Shown here in pieces: positions 38,453 to 50,965 of a stretch of 64,000 bases of DNA. The notes beneath the pieces are model-generated. The model searched no databases and had not been told where the DNA came from. It saw only the letters and a list, made by a program, of their open reading frames with translations. A program made the translations under genes and the position numbers. This DNA is from Seriola aureovittata (taxonomy: Eukaryota; Chordata; Actinopteri; Carangiformes; Carangidae), in assembly GCF_021018895.1 (NCBI RefSeq), contig NC_079380.1:4688236-4752235 (forward strand), read 5' to 3'. The first letter of the stretch is position 1, and every line of letters begins with the position of its first letter.

Positions 38453-39299
38453 ACTTGATCAGTTTGAACAACACAAATCTTGATTACTAGAACCTGCAAA
38501 GGCCTGATCTTCACATGGTTTGGAGCTGGAGAACCAACTGTAGGCAGATGTTGTCCTGCATGTGCTGGATGTCCGACCTGTAAAAGCTTTGACCGCAGAC
38601 TCTCAAGGCCCAGAACTTAAACCTTTGAAGGCATTGTAAGGGATCTATTTGTCAAACAGACGCTGAGCATCTGGTGAACTGGGAACTCAGCCAAAAGGAA
38701 TGTATCACAATTAAGATGAATTACCACTGTGCAAAGCCATGTAGAGGAAGTCTCTCATTAATCTGCTGTTGGATGTGGCGGCTTTGATTGTAATGGGAGG
38801 GATTGTGGTTTAAAGAGCCCAGGAAAGGAGAGGGAAACTGGAAAATCCAGGACAATGATTCATGTCTCATTTTCTACACTTCAACTTGCACATATCTGTT
38901 ATTGTTCATCTCACAGGGAATTATTAGGAATTGCCTGTTATGGAAGTATGGTACTGTTAAAGATCTGCCAATATATTCTGTCCAGCACATAAGATTAGAT
39001 GGCAGGTGATGTTATACACACAGAATATTTAACCTTTAATATGTATTCACTTAAAGCACTTTGATCCTTCATAATCATCATATTCAGTATTAAACAACAT
39101 CAAATTCAATAAGTGATGCATCCAAAGTTTGAGTACTATTGCTTATCATGGTGAATATGGAACATTTAAATTGTGTTGTGGCAATGCTCTTATTGTCCAT
39201 GGTGTACTTCCATATTGTAAAAAATATTACATGTAGCATATGTTTTTGTTTTTTTTTGATATAATCATTTGCATGTATTAACATGACGCCATGAGGTTT

Positions 39300-39305
39300 A
39301 ATAAA
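39300..39305 (+). terminator. tmem100: Candidate poly(A) signal of tmem100
   Basis: AATAAA lies 848 bases after the stop codon, followed by AT-rich sequence. The 3' UTR length is plausible, and no other repeat family begins before about 39425. Confidence 0.5.
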
Positions 39306-39424
39306 CTCATTAATACTCAAACATGTAATGGTGGCACGGTTGGGAAGACGGATTAAAGTAATGAGAAAGAAAGTAAGATGACAAGATGAATGTTAATCTT
39401 GTGTTTATGTGTTAAGGAAAAGGC

Positions 39425-39560
39425 TGGGGTCAGGACGTGGTCAGCATAGCATAGCATAAAGACTGGAAACGGGGAAATGGCTAGCCTAGCTCTCTCCAAA
39501 GTTCAATATCAATCAAAATCAATATATCTGCAGCTCACTAAATGACACATTGTTTCTTTT
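39425..39560. repeat. Fish interspersed repeat
   Basis: AGCATAAAGACTGGAAACGG followed by GGAAATGGCTAGCCTAGCTC and CTGCAGCTCACTAAATGACA matches a repeat I know as widespread in percomorph genomes (the TAGCATAAAGACTGGAAAC type). It has no coding capacity, and its boundaries are approximate. Confidence 0.6.
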
Positions 39561-42066
39561 TTGTTCAGTACAGAACATGTACACTACATCGATCAAGCTA
39601 GACCATCATGCATTGCCTGTCGTGGAAGCACTGCAGAAGAAGTCATCTCGCCAACAGGCTAACTGCTAATGTTAGCTGCTAGCTAACTCCTGAGACGTCT
39701 CGACTGTGCCGCGGCTCGTCTCTTCCTCTGCCTGAGCAGCAGGATTTCAAAAGTTATTATTAAAATGCTTGTCGGGACCATATTTGAAAGCAACACAAAC
39801 TGACAAACCAATAAGAACAAGTTAATAAATGAAAACATAGGCTACATAATGCGCAAGGGATACGTAAAATTGTACAGTTTGTGAGATAGCATGTATTTTT
39901 GCCTCGTGATGCAGATGCTCTCGTGTTTGTTTATGCAACAGAGATAATAATTACGTCAGTGACAGAGATAATAATTACATTCAAGTAGTGTCTGAAATGT
40001 GTCAACTTCTATATGCACTTACCCCCTTGTGAGTATCTATGTAGCAAACACTATAGTGAGTAGGTGAACAGGTGGACAATCCCAACACAGCCTTGAACTT
40101 ATCTATTGACAAACAGCAGTATATCCATCCGCCCGGCATCCTCGGCTTTAGTGTGGGTTATCAGGTACAGACAACAGGCACAGATGGTATTGACCCTGAC
40201 AACCTCACTGTAACGTTCACCAACGTCTTCACATTTCGTTTTTTTGTGTACAGATCAGAGAAATCAGATACAACGTCCTAATAAATCAGCTTTTCAGATA
40301 TTGGTGAGTGTAATTTGGTAGTTTGGACAGAACAAGGCTAACTCTTTCCCTTGTACAGTAAGTAAGTATGAGACTGAAAATTGATCCCGGCATTTAATTC
40401 TAGGAAATATTTTTTTTTATATCTATATATTTGCTTCCACATTACCACATTACCTCTAGTAATAGTATCAGGCCAATGGTGGACCCAAAAGTCTGAGACC
40501 ACTTTCCCACTCACGTGAATAGGACACTGGTCTCAAATTTTGGCCCCCATTGTGTAGCCCAAGACTGATAAAGAAGTACTGCATTTGTTACAAGCCGATG
40601 CCACCTGCCACAATGAATTAGTCAGACTTTCAGTGTTTATAGGATATGTGACTCTGGGTGACGCTGACATCAGTGTTTGTGTTTCTTAGAGATGGTTTAT
40701 GGGTTGGAGAAGTGATGAGTTATTATATTAACATTCAGCTCTCTGCCTCCAGGGCTGAATTGAAGGAAATGTGACGTACATGGGTGTGCCCGAGTCTTCA
40801 CACACAAATACACACACTCGTGCCTGATGTTGACTATTTCAAATAATCAAAACGAATGTGGCAAACATTTCGTGCTTTGACTTGTGATATCATTACAGTG
40901 CAGTTAAAGTAAATAAGTTGACTAATTAGAGGGTCAGCTCACCCTCCCCACTCCCTAACACAATGTTAGTGAATGGAATTTTGTTTATGGTGCTCACAGC
41001 ATACAGATACAGTCTTCTCATTATGCTCTGATTGAACTACCTGATATATCTGATGGTCCCTGTAAATCTTATCCAAGAGACATGGCAGACTAAATACTGG
41101 ATCCTAACAAATCATAGCTTCCCATCTTGTGTTGCACTTGGCCGTCAGAAATGAGGTGGTGGTGGTGGGGGGGTTACAACCTACTTCGATGTCCCACCAG
41201 ACATCTCCAACATCATCTTTGCTCTTTCCTCCCTCCATTTTAACAGTTGTGCACCAGGCAGTCACATTAGCGTTTTTTGCAGTGTTGGTTGTCCTACACT
41301 ATGACAATGCTATACTATGGCAATTGTTGCGACCAGTGCTCATTCTGCATCAGCCAAATGTTTGTTTGGGGTTCATTGACAGTTTGATAGTCTACTTTCA
41401 GTAGTCAAGTCCACCGTCTTACTCTTATTCATTTATTTCACATTTCAGGACATAAATTCCCAGTGGTAAAAGGAAGTTGAACTCTCCTGTTTGACCCTGT
41501 TAAGTTTAAAATAGCCTGGACGTGGAAGTATATTTATAGGCAGCATTTGCGTTGCTATGCGTCCCTGTGACACCAGACACTACAACTAAATGGTTTCCTT
41601 GCGTCAGAGGAGAACCTACAACACACTTTGTCACTTTTGGGAGATCACCAGCACCACATGCGATCAGCTATAGGCTGGTACCGTATGGGCGCAGAGATCG
41701 GATCGGTAACACATTTATGGGACACATGACACAGTGAGGCGTCACCTCCCCTGTTTGTCAGGTTGGAGCAAGGCAGACTGAAGCTGGAAAAATTGGTGAC
41801 TTGATATGAAGTTTGACAGGTGCTCTCCACCAGTGTCTTCAGCCTCTTTACACACTGCTAGCACCTTTTTGTGCCTCACATGGTTGTCATTTCACTCAGC
41901 GACACACTGCCGGGTTAGTGTATTGATAAACAGCAGAGAACTCTAGTCATTTAAGTGGAATTAGTTAAACCACAATGAAGAAGAAATACACAAGAACTAT
42001 AATGAAAATGTACTTTAGTATGAGTCAATAAGTATTAGCAAAAGAAAAAGTACTCAGTATGTTTTC
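39561..42066. other. Intergenic DNA downstream of tmem100, no gene recognised
   Basis: The open frames at 40072-40281, 41129-41404 and 41552-41830 give no recognisable protein. It contains the short palindromic element at 40474-40552, listed separately. Confidence 0.5.
40474..40552. repeat. 79-base foldback element
   Basis: The left arm CAATGGTGGACCCAAAAGTC then TGAGACCA pairs with the right arm TGGTCTCAAATTTTGGCCCC then CATTG, with small bulges and a loop of about 26 bases. The size and shape fit a miniature inverted-repeat element, and also a microRNA-precursor-like hairpin. The TGAGACCA...TGGTCTCA theme is familiar from fish repeats. Confidence 0.6.
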
Positions 42067-42430
42067 ATAGTTGGAAAAGGAAGGATAGGACAGAAGGAAA
42101 TAAATTACGATGGAAAGGAGCTTTGGAGGAAAGGAAGAAGGAAAGACAAAGGAAAGACAGGGACAGATAAAAGAAACAGAAAAGAAGAAAGATGGGAAAG
42201 ATATATTTAGAATAGAAAATATAGAAATCAAGGAAGAAGGGAAGGAAACAAATTGGGGGGAGTGGTAAGAAGGAAGGAAGGAAAGAAACAAAGTAATCCG
42301 GAGAGATGGTAAGGAAACAAGGGAAGAAATAAAAGGAAAGGGGGAGGTAAAGAAAGAAAAAAGGAAGAAATCGAGGATGGTAGGAAGGAAAGAAGGAAGG
42401 ACAAAATTGGCTAGAAGGAAGAGAGAAAAT
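42067..42430. repeat. Purine-rich GGAA/GAAA tract
   Basis: About 360 bases in which the plus strand is almost entirely A and G, with dozens of GGAA and GAAAG units in an irregular tetranucleotide pattern. The long minus-strand open frames here (42025-42291 and 42065-42460) arise from this bias and are not genes. Such tracts can form triplex DNA, and GGAA clusters can bind ETS factors. Confidence 0.85.
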
Positions 42431-44400
42431 ACGACAAAACTCAGTGAAACTCAGCAACACTCCAGTACCTCAGTACATTAAGTACAACACTTACAGAGCT
42501 TCTCTCTAACAAATGAAAAGCCAAACACCGAACAAACTGAAGTCTGAAATTCCAGACTTCAACACAACCGATTGCACATTGTTCAAATCCAACACAATTA
42601 AACATAATGAGCTCAGCAGCTTTACAGGGATCCTAGTCGGTTAGGTTCAGTCTAACAGAACAGCTGTGCACACGTAGCGTGAACAGGCTGAAACAGACCT
42701 GAGCTGACAGCTTTCTGACCAGCTGACTGGACTGAACTGACTTTTGGTTGTTTTCTAGAAGGACGTGGAGCACAAGAGAAGCCAGATGTTTGATTTGACC
42801 CGGTTCAGCTTGTTTGAATGTTAATATTATTCTGCAGTCGTCTGTTGCTGGAGAAGGAACAAAAAGACTGTGTCGATAAGATCTGTTCCAAAAAGGAAAA
42901 GGCCAAATCTGTGATAAAGTTTTTTAGACATCAGGAGATGAAGATGACATATTAAAACTAAACTCAGGATATTTGTTTAGATTTCATTGTCGCTTATTCG
43001 GATAAAGTTTCATTTTGGCTCATACTTCTATTCGTCTATTTCTCCATTATTCATTTCTGTTGGGTTTTGCAATTCTCAGGGGCTGTTTGAAGCGGTACTT
43101 TGATAGTGGTGCTTTTGGCTAAATTCTAACACGCATACAACATTCTAATGTTTTAGCAAACATTTGCTAATCAGCACTAAACACATCTGAGGCTGATGAA
43201 AATGTCATTAGCTTCCAGGTATTTGGTCATACACTGACAATTTTGATTGTGCTGCTAGATGAAAAGTTACAGTGATATGTAGTTTGGGTTATTGGATTTG
43301 GGGCTGTGTGAGGTACTTATCTATAAGCAGTGTGTTACCTGCAGTAGATTCAGATTTGCGTGTAGAGAAAATGTGCTGCTGTGGATGTTAGCATGAGGCC
43401 TTCCTACCTAACAAGGGAATTTGTCGCATCCTGTCGCGATAGCTGTATACATCCTTCGCTCTGCCCACGCCAACACGGTTAGTGACATCATCTACTCCAC
43501 CATAAAAACTGCAAACACGGCCCCCACTATGCAAATTAAATTCAGTCATTATTTTGTAAGTTGGATAACAATATACCCTTATTTATTGTCTATCATTATC
43601 TTTTCATTAACTAATGCACCAAAATATTATTTCCACCTGCCTAATATGCTGTTGGTCCTTTGCATGCCACCAAAATGGATGGAGATGGTGCAGCTCAGCA
43701 AAGCGACGCAGTTAGTTTTGCCTTAACAACAGAACTTTAGAGTAATCAAAAAAACTGTTTAGTGCAACAGGCTGCAGATCTGGATACAAAATGTTGTAGC
43801 TACGCGCTTTGGGCAGTACCCTGAATCTTTTCTTTCTTTTGGTTTGCACTGTGGCGTTACCTCTCCCACAAGAAGTTAATATAAAAGTGCAAAAGGACAC
43901 CATTTATGGCTTAAAATCAAAGTGCAAAACCTCTCCGCTTAACACAATAAGAGCCAGCAGTATTTTACAGTGTGACAGTGTCTCTGCACGACAGGCTCTG
44001 TCTTTGATTCTTTCATGTGCTGCCAGCGGTTGTTGGAGTGTCTGAAGTGTTGGCTGCCCACAGTCCCTCAGGGGCTGGCGGCTCGGTTCGCCCTCATTCT
44101 TCCACATAATAAAGAGACAGCTCTTCCTGACCAGTTCCTCCTATTTTTACAGTAAATCCCACTTCAACAGGACTAGTGTCATCTCTAATGTAAAACATTT
44201 GCTGCCATAGCTTTACAATAACCCCTACAAAATCAAGAAAACACAACAAGCGACTAACTAACAATAATACCCTTTATTCCCTTGATTAATTAATTTCAAC
44301 AGTAATTGTTGTTAGTTAAATGCTACTTGCTCATAGCTTTTTTTGCAGTGCTGGGTGCGCAATCATGCAATTCTATCAAGACCTGTTAACATATTGTGGA
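42431..44400. other. Intergenic DNA, nothing firmly recognised
   Basis: No supported exon. Both strands stay open at about 43809-44107 in a slightly GC-richer patch, with no recognisable protein. Confidence 0.45.
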
Positions 44401-44450
44401 GTTTTTCTGCCCTCTAGTGGTCAGAAAAAAATCAATTAATGCAGCTTTAA
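44401..44450. repeat. End of a small DNA repeat (CCCTCTAGTGG type)
   Basis: TTTCTGCCCTCTAGTGGTCA followed by AATCAATTAATGCAGCTTTA is a terminal segment common to nonautonomous elements in fish. The opposite end was not identified. Confidence 0.4.
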
Positions 44451-44744
44451 AGATGAAAAACTAAAATGCTGATAGAGAAATTTTTTATTGCTGGAACAAA
44501 ACTTCAGTATGTGTAGGTCTATTCAACATCAACATCATTCAGCATCTATATTTGGTCAGCATGGATTTGACCTGCAAACAAAATGTTTGAGCTGCTTGTC
44601 TACAACATCTAAACGGCTGCCTATAACGAGTTGTGCAGCACGCTACCGTGTATTTGAGAATGTCCTTCCATAAAAAAAAAAACACACCAGTGGTCATTTG
44701 TGCAAGCAGCTCATTATGACCTATAGTTACCTTTTGGATCAGTC

Positions 44745-45130
44745 TTTTAGCATGATGACACATTGACATTACAGTGACCAAGCCCCCTAGTGGCCGTAGT
44801 AATGATGACGAGAGCAAAGGAGGAAGTCGGGGAATGTTGACTGCTGTTCGTCAGCGTGATTAATATTATAACTATGACATCAGAGGTCCTCTAACCTTAA
44901 CAAAATATATTTATCCCAAACCATGATCTTTCCCTAAACCTAACCAAGTTGTTTTTGCACCTAAAAACAGTCAAAGCTTTCCCATAGCACTGTCACAAAT
45001 AAAAGGGTGAGTTATTCATTTTTCAACAGTCATTTATAAAAATTTGTATCTGTGGCTTCTCTAGTGTTGCTAATTCAGGAAATGCTTCTATGGGTTGTAT
45101 CAGGGGGCCCTGCCCATAGACAAACTGTAG
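44745..45130. repeat. Fish interspersed repeat of composite appearance
   Basis: CCCCCTAGTGGCCGTAGTAA at about 44783 is followed by CCATGATCTTTCCCTAAACC and TAACCAAGTTGTTTTTGCAC at about 44922-44960. The CATGATCTTTCCCTAA...CTAACCAAG segment is a repeat I know from many teleost sequences. No coding capacity is seen. The limits are approximate. Confidence 0.6.
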
Positions 45131-47210
45131 ACTATGTGGTTGTTAAGGCTGGAGGACTTCACACTTTTTCTTTTAAAGTTTGAACTTCCTTGCAAAAAAA
45201 AGAAGAAGAGAAAAACACTGATACTACTGTCTGATACTGGTTAGAAAAGGTGATTGTTGAGTTCACACACATGATCTACTTGAGCCGAAACTGCTGAGAC
45301 AGTACATTAATTTTCCAATAAACCACTTTAATATAGCTGCTTTTCATTCTCTGTTAATTTCTCTTCCCTTTCCTATTGTTTCTACAGTGGTCTGTCACTT
45401 CCTTATTGAACCCAGGGCTGTAAAATATTGATATGTTTAAGAGCAGGGGTGAAGGGAAGCGTATGAATCCACCTCGAGGCACAGTTAAGATTTAAAGAGG
45501 AGAGTTTTTACCACCTAAATGTGTTATACACATCAAAAATAATGGTGTAAAAGTGACAGGGCTTGTAAGAACATAAAAATGATGTTTTGTGTGTAGAGTT
45601 TTTGTGTATAATAACAGCAGCTGGAGCTCATAGTTTAATCTGATAATTGAAGTAACTGCTGCACCAAATCTCAACCCCCTCTCTACAATTGTAGACCAAA
45701 GTTTTGTGGTCAACACCAGAGGAAGAACAAAAAGTGACAGAACAAAAGGAAATTCAACACACTGTTGTCAGTCCCATCACAGATCAGGAATGATTAGCTC
45801 CATATGTGTGAGGAAAAACTCATGAGCTGTTGTTTGAATCCAAACCGAGCTGCTGTTTTTACAGGCCGTTTGTTTGGCTTTTCCCTGGACTGTAATTGGT
45901 ATCGCCTCTTCTGACGCACATGCTTCGCAAAAGATGGGGAAACTGCATGCGTGGCCGGTGTGTCAGCCTCTTATTCACCCTCCCACTGTGGAAGAGTGAT
46001 AAGATACCATGGATGGCTGAGAAACATCTGTGCGTGTCAGGTAAAAGCCTGCTGCTATTGTGACACTAAGCTCTTTCAAACGATTTCGGGAAAAGCTGTT
46101 CTTAATCAGCAGCAGCCACTTTCATGGACTCGAGAAACAGAGCCACAGGGGTTTTTGTTAATCAAAGATTTGCTCCTACTCTGCTGAATTAAATCGCTCG
46201 CTGGCCTATTACACAATGTCTGACGAGAGCATGTTAAGCATCTGAAAACTGTGTCATTGGTCATATATGACGTGGTTTGGACGCAGCAGTTTGTTTCAAA
46301 CTCCAGATTATAATGACTGTGCCTTCAACATGTCCCACTTACGTTTTATTGTAAGCCTGATGACAATCTGTAACTCTTTTTTCTATGGATTTATAGATAT
46401 AGAAATATAAAAGACAGGAAATGAGATAAAAGGGTCAAACTCAATATTATAAAGCCATTAAATGTCCACATGTGATAAGAATTAGATAAAACATGTTAAC
46501 CCAGAAACCAGTCCCTTTTTGTTTTCAATCGTTTTACTGGAACAACACATACAAGACAGCAATCCATTTACTGTATGAGCACCACAGCAGGACCTCAGGT
46601 CACTTTGGTCATCACTGGTTATTAGAGTTGACCCTGTTACTCCACAGAAATATGTCACCTGACTGGATTTCATTTTAGTTTTGCTCAGTGTGGCATTAAA
46701 TATATATGGAGGCCCCAAATACAAGAGACAGACAAGAGTGAAAACACAAATCATAAGGGGAAAAACTCTCCAAATCCAGATGTTTGCAATGTTTGTGCTT
46801 TCACTCTTGTATGCGCTTTGTCTTTAGGGGCCGTCCTAAATATCTGTTGATTGATTTTATACAATACCTCATGTTGAAACCATTTCTATTAAACATTGCA
46901 GATACTGAGAAGAACATCGAGGCATTTGCAATGTGAGTTTTAGAGGAAAATAGAAAAAAGCTGTGTTTTTTCAAACATTTTTGAAATCTATAACTTGTGC
47001 TTCCATCCAAATCACACATATTTTGTTAAGTTTGGAAAGATTTCTACTGCAAATCGATCAAATCCCCCAATTTAACTGTGATGTCTTTGGTTTCACTATG
47101 AACTTATAGTATAGTTATCTTGTGCATTCCATGAATTTGCTTCACATCTTTTTCACCTTGAACTTTTGTAACTTCATCATCAGGTCTATTAAAAGTATCC
47201 TGAATGAACT
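45131..47210. other. Intergenic DNA with one possible regulatory block
   Basis: No gene. The piece at about 45830-46200 is more complex and stop-poor than its surroundings. It contains a GATA-type site AGTGATAAGATACC at about 45993, so it may be regulatory. This rests on sequence impression only. Confidence 0.35.
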
Positions 47211-47425
47211 CTGATCAGTTCCTGTTTGTGTTGTGCCCATGGATGTACACACAGCTATCGCTTTTATTATTTTGATACTGAAGAAAACTTGTGATGTTTC
47301 TCAGTGCAGGAGTTAAAAGCTGTGTCTATTTTCTATCTATTGTCTATCATTTCTGAGGAGGGATTTTTTTTCCCAATAGATATAATGATATCCTCAGAAA
47401 GTGTGAATCACACTGAATCTCAAAA
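47211..47425. repeat. Diverged internal copy of the 27.4 kb transposon family
   Basis: CAGTTCCTGTTTG, GATACTGAAGAAAACTT, GTGATGTTTCTCAG, ATATCCTCAGAAAGTGTGAA and CACTGAATCTCAAAA occur in the same order as related segments at about 27490-27680. The terminal inverted repeats seen at 27411 and 27809 are missing, so this is a decayed or truncated relative. Confidence 0.55.
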
Positions 47426-50194
47426 GGTGTGTATCACGTCTGTGTGTTTGGATTTGACTGAGTTATAGAGTATGATTTGATGCTAATTGCGGCAGCGAGG
47501 GGCGCTGTACCTCAATATTCTCCATGATCCATGAGCTCAAACTGCTGACCATGCCCAAAATAAAAATAATTGATTTGGATCTCCCATTGTTTTGTGATAG
47601 CCTATAGATTAGAATCAGACCTATTTGTGTCTTATAAGTTAAAAAATAAAATCACAATCATCACTTAAAAAAGAGAACATGAAAAGACGCTAAATTCTGA
47701 ATAATTAAATTCACTTTATTGAAATCCACTAAGAGGGAATCTGTTATATGCTCATACAAGAGAGATTTTGTATTACAGAGTGGAAGAAAATACTCAAAAA
47801 GGAATGTGATAATATAAATGACTCTCCATAAACCTCTTACAGATAAAAACATCTTCATTTGTCAGCCTCATGCCTGTGATTAAAAACTGACTCTTTCAGT
47901 TTCTTTTCTGTATCTTATTTGTTGTTTCAAGGACAATCCTGCCAACCATGAACCATTTTTCCCTCCTGTCAGTAATTTAAGTAAATAATTTGAATGGCTC
48001 GAGGGGGGAAATGAGAAGGTGTGTCTGACATGCCCGCAGAGGTCATTTAACAAACACAATGATGTCATGGGAAGTAGCTTCTTCACAGCGCTTGGTTTCC
48101 TTTTCATCTGAACAGCTGAGCTACTTTGTGGAGCTGAAACTTTCCTGCCCGAGCCCAATAAACCTCAAAACTCACTCCCACAGTTTCCACAGGCTGCTCC
48201 ACCTTTCCACATGTAGTGCATGTACTGTTACCTGCAACAGCACACTGTACACAATGGGCTATTGTTGCTTTCAGCATGAGAAAGGTCCGCTTAGAGGCAT
48301 TCATGCTAAGGTTTTGGATGGTTGTTCATATTTACTCCCATATCTGATAAAAGCATGACGTGCAAACAATCCCACATCTGTTTCCAACAAGTTTCAGTTA
48401 CAGCATCAAGCTTTGCCTGTCTAATTAGATTTATGCCTCTCCCTGCACATGGATCACTTTTTTTCATGTGATGGATCTAGTTTTTTGACCTCACACTTCC
48501 AGGTTTTCACAGCAACAAGGACAAATTATATTGTCCAAGTACAATCTGAATGTAGGTTGTATGTTCTCAGTGGATGAAACAACATCCTAATAATGGCAAG
48601 TGCACCTTTGCCTTTAGCCACTTTTCTAATGAAAAGATTTTAGCTGTGCTAGCAACTTGGCTCATTGTGGACAAAATCTCAGTCTGTTTGTCAAAGGTAA
48701 TGCAAAGTACGAGGTGGACTGCCATAAAATGTGATATCTTTCATCTTGTGCCATCAATAAATCAAAATTATAATTATCCAAAACTTTTGGTTTCTGACCA
48801 AATAACTGCAAAACTACATTACACCACGTTACATTGCTACATTCAAATGACATTCCTCCTAGGTTTCAGCTGTAGTTTTAGTGCTTTTTAGTAAAAATGT
48901 TAGCATGCTGACACGCTACAAGAAGTCAAATAAAGGCTGCATTATCTTCTCTTTTTCAGTAACACACATCTAACAAAGCCATTTTTCTAAACGGCAAATC
49001 TTCTGTTTTACAATTCAAATATGATCAACCCTCTCACACCCTATGACGTGCTTCTGGTGTTGCAGTGGTGATATCAAAGATCCGAAATCTGATGATGTGA
49101 ACCAAAAACTACACCACAGCATCACTCCTATTACCCTCTTGCATCAAGTGTAAATCAAACTTTATTTTCAGGATTTCTTTTAAACACGTTAAACTGGCTC
49201 GGTGTATGAAAACTCGCCTTGCCTTTACATTTGTAATGCAGGTCAAAACTATAACACATGACTTCTTGTAGCATTTGACTCTTTACATTGACGAGAAAAC
49301 GTCGTATCCGAGCCACAGAATCATACAGTTACAAATTTATGGGACATTTTCAGCAACACCCCCCCCCCCCCCACCCCCCCACCCTCCTGAGAGACTGTAA
49401 ACAACATCACTGTGAGATCTTGGGGTGCTCCTTTGGTTTTTATCAGCTGTGGACATTCCTCTGAGCGCTGCCCGGGGAAGGATCGCACAAGCTGTTGTGA
49501 TGACGTACAGGAGACAATAGTGAGGACTCAGATTTACAGCTCCCTGCTGATTTAAACTGGGTGTGAATGTGGGCTGCAGCACAAAAGCACTGAGGCGTTT
49601 AAACTGAGACAAAGCTGCAAGAAAAAAGACACAGAGAATAACTTAGGCTGTTAATCAGCGAGATATATTGTTCTCTAATTCACCAGAGTCATTTGCACAG
49701 AATAATAATCTAGACTGAATTCAAACGTGGATTTATTTAAATTGGATTGGACAAGTTTTCTTGGTGAGAAGTGCCAGTAGGAGGAATTAGCATATCTTTG
49801 TGATTGAGAAGTGTCATTTGTTCCTATTTTGATTATTACAAAATAATATTTAATGCAAAGTATTGATAGGAGGGCTGATGCGGCTCTGAAACAGCTGTTT
49901 AAAATGATTTTAAAAAAAGAGCCAAATAACCTACAATTATTTATGCCAAAACACACTCTATGTGAGGTGTATGCATCATTGTTGGATGACATACATATAA
50001 AGAAAAAAACTAAATAAGAATGTATATAAATAGATGTTTTACACTGCTGAGTATATATAGATAAATATACAGACAAGAAACCCCTGAATAAATGGGTGGG
50101 CAAAAATAACAAATAAACTGCATGGTACGATTAAACAGTTAACATCCCATCATGCTCTGTGGCATATCTGAAAATACCAGATGATCCTGATTTT
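47426..50194. other. Intergenic DNA with one possible regulatory block
   Basis: No supported exon. The piece at 47900-48300 is complex and open on both strands. It places a forkhead-like AACAAACAC beside ETS-like GGAAGT around 48050-48075. A C run lies at 49359-49384. Confidence 0.4.
49359..49384. repeat. C-rich homopolymer tract
   Basis: Fourteen C, then A, seven C, A and three C. This simple tract generates the glycine run of the overlapping minus-strand open frame, which is not a gene. Confidence 0.85.
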
Positions 50195-50965
50195 GTTTCA
50201 AGATGATAAGAGGAAAAGATCTAAGTGAGATTGAAAGAGGGTTCATGTTTTAGTAACAGTGATTAAAGTGACATCTGCATTTAGATCTATGAGAAAGACG
50301 TCAGCAAATAGGGTCGACAGAGCACAGTTGATGACCATGATGCTCGTGTATCAGTGCGATATGTAAGGAAGAGCAGAAGAGCAGCTTTTCCTCAGGCGAC
50401 TGAGGATGTCAATGCAAGACGTGATCAGAGTCAGCAGCAACAGTCCATCCACAGTTACAAAGAGAGGGGTATTATAGTAAGGCTGCAGAGCATAAACCTT
50501 CATTAGAAAGATGAATGCAGATCTGAGAGTTCAGTGCCGAAACCAGAGGCGCTGGTCTGCAGAGATGTGGAACAAAGTGATATTGTCAGTGGGCAAGTGC
50601 ATGTGTGGCGTAGACCAAGGGAACGGTTCAGGCCTGAATGCTTGACCCCTACAGTGAGGGAAATCCAGTGGCTCTGTTTTGCATTTTGCTGACATGGTTC
50701 CAGTCCATTTGTCTCCTTAGAGGGAATGGTCACTGCAAATCAATAGAAAGTTATTCAGAGTGATCACCTTTATCCTGAGTGGTTTGACCAACTTCAAAAC
50801 ACCAAATGAGGGAATATCTTTTGGAAGAATGGTTCATCCCTCCACTGAAGTTCAGAGACTTGGAGAATCAAGCATGTCAAGGAGCAGTGAAGCTGTTACT
50901 AAGACACTTTATGTTGCTTTTTCCTTTAATTTGTCATCCGTCTGTGTATATACATATAAAACAAA
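50195..50965 (+). mobile_element. Decayed, internally deleted Tc1-like transposon
   Basis: This stretch follows the order of a Tc1/mariner transposon family common in fish. It includes CAACAGTCCATCCACAGTTA, then AAGAGAGGGGTATTATAG, a frame fragment QVHVWRRPRERFRPECLTPT (about 50593-50660), GAGTGATCACCTTTATCCTG (about 50758), CACCAAATGAGGGAATATCT and a tail with AGACACTTTATGTTG. Two deletions are evident. One is just before the VHVWRRP segment, where a catalytic Asp region normally lies. One falls between 50777 and 50793, where the last catalytic acidic region normally lies. No intact transposase frame remains, and the terminal inverted repeats were not located. Confidence 0.85.

Noticed and set aside
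42025..42460. Two minus-strand frames of 88 and 131 codons rich in Ser, Phe and Pro
   Set aside because: They are produced by the polypurine GGAA tract.
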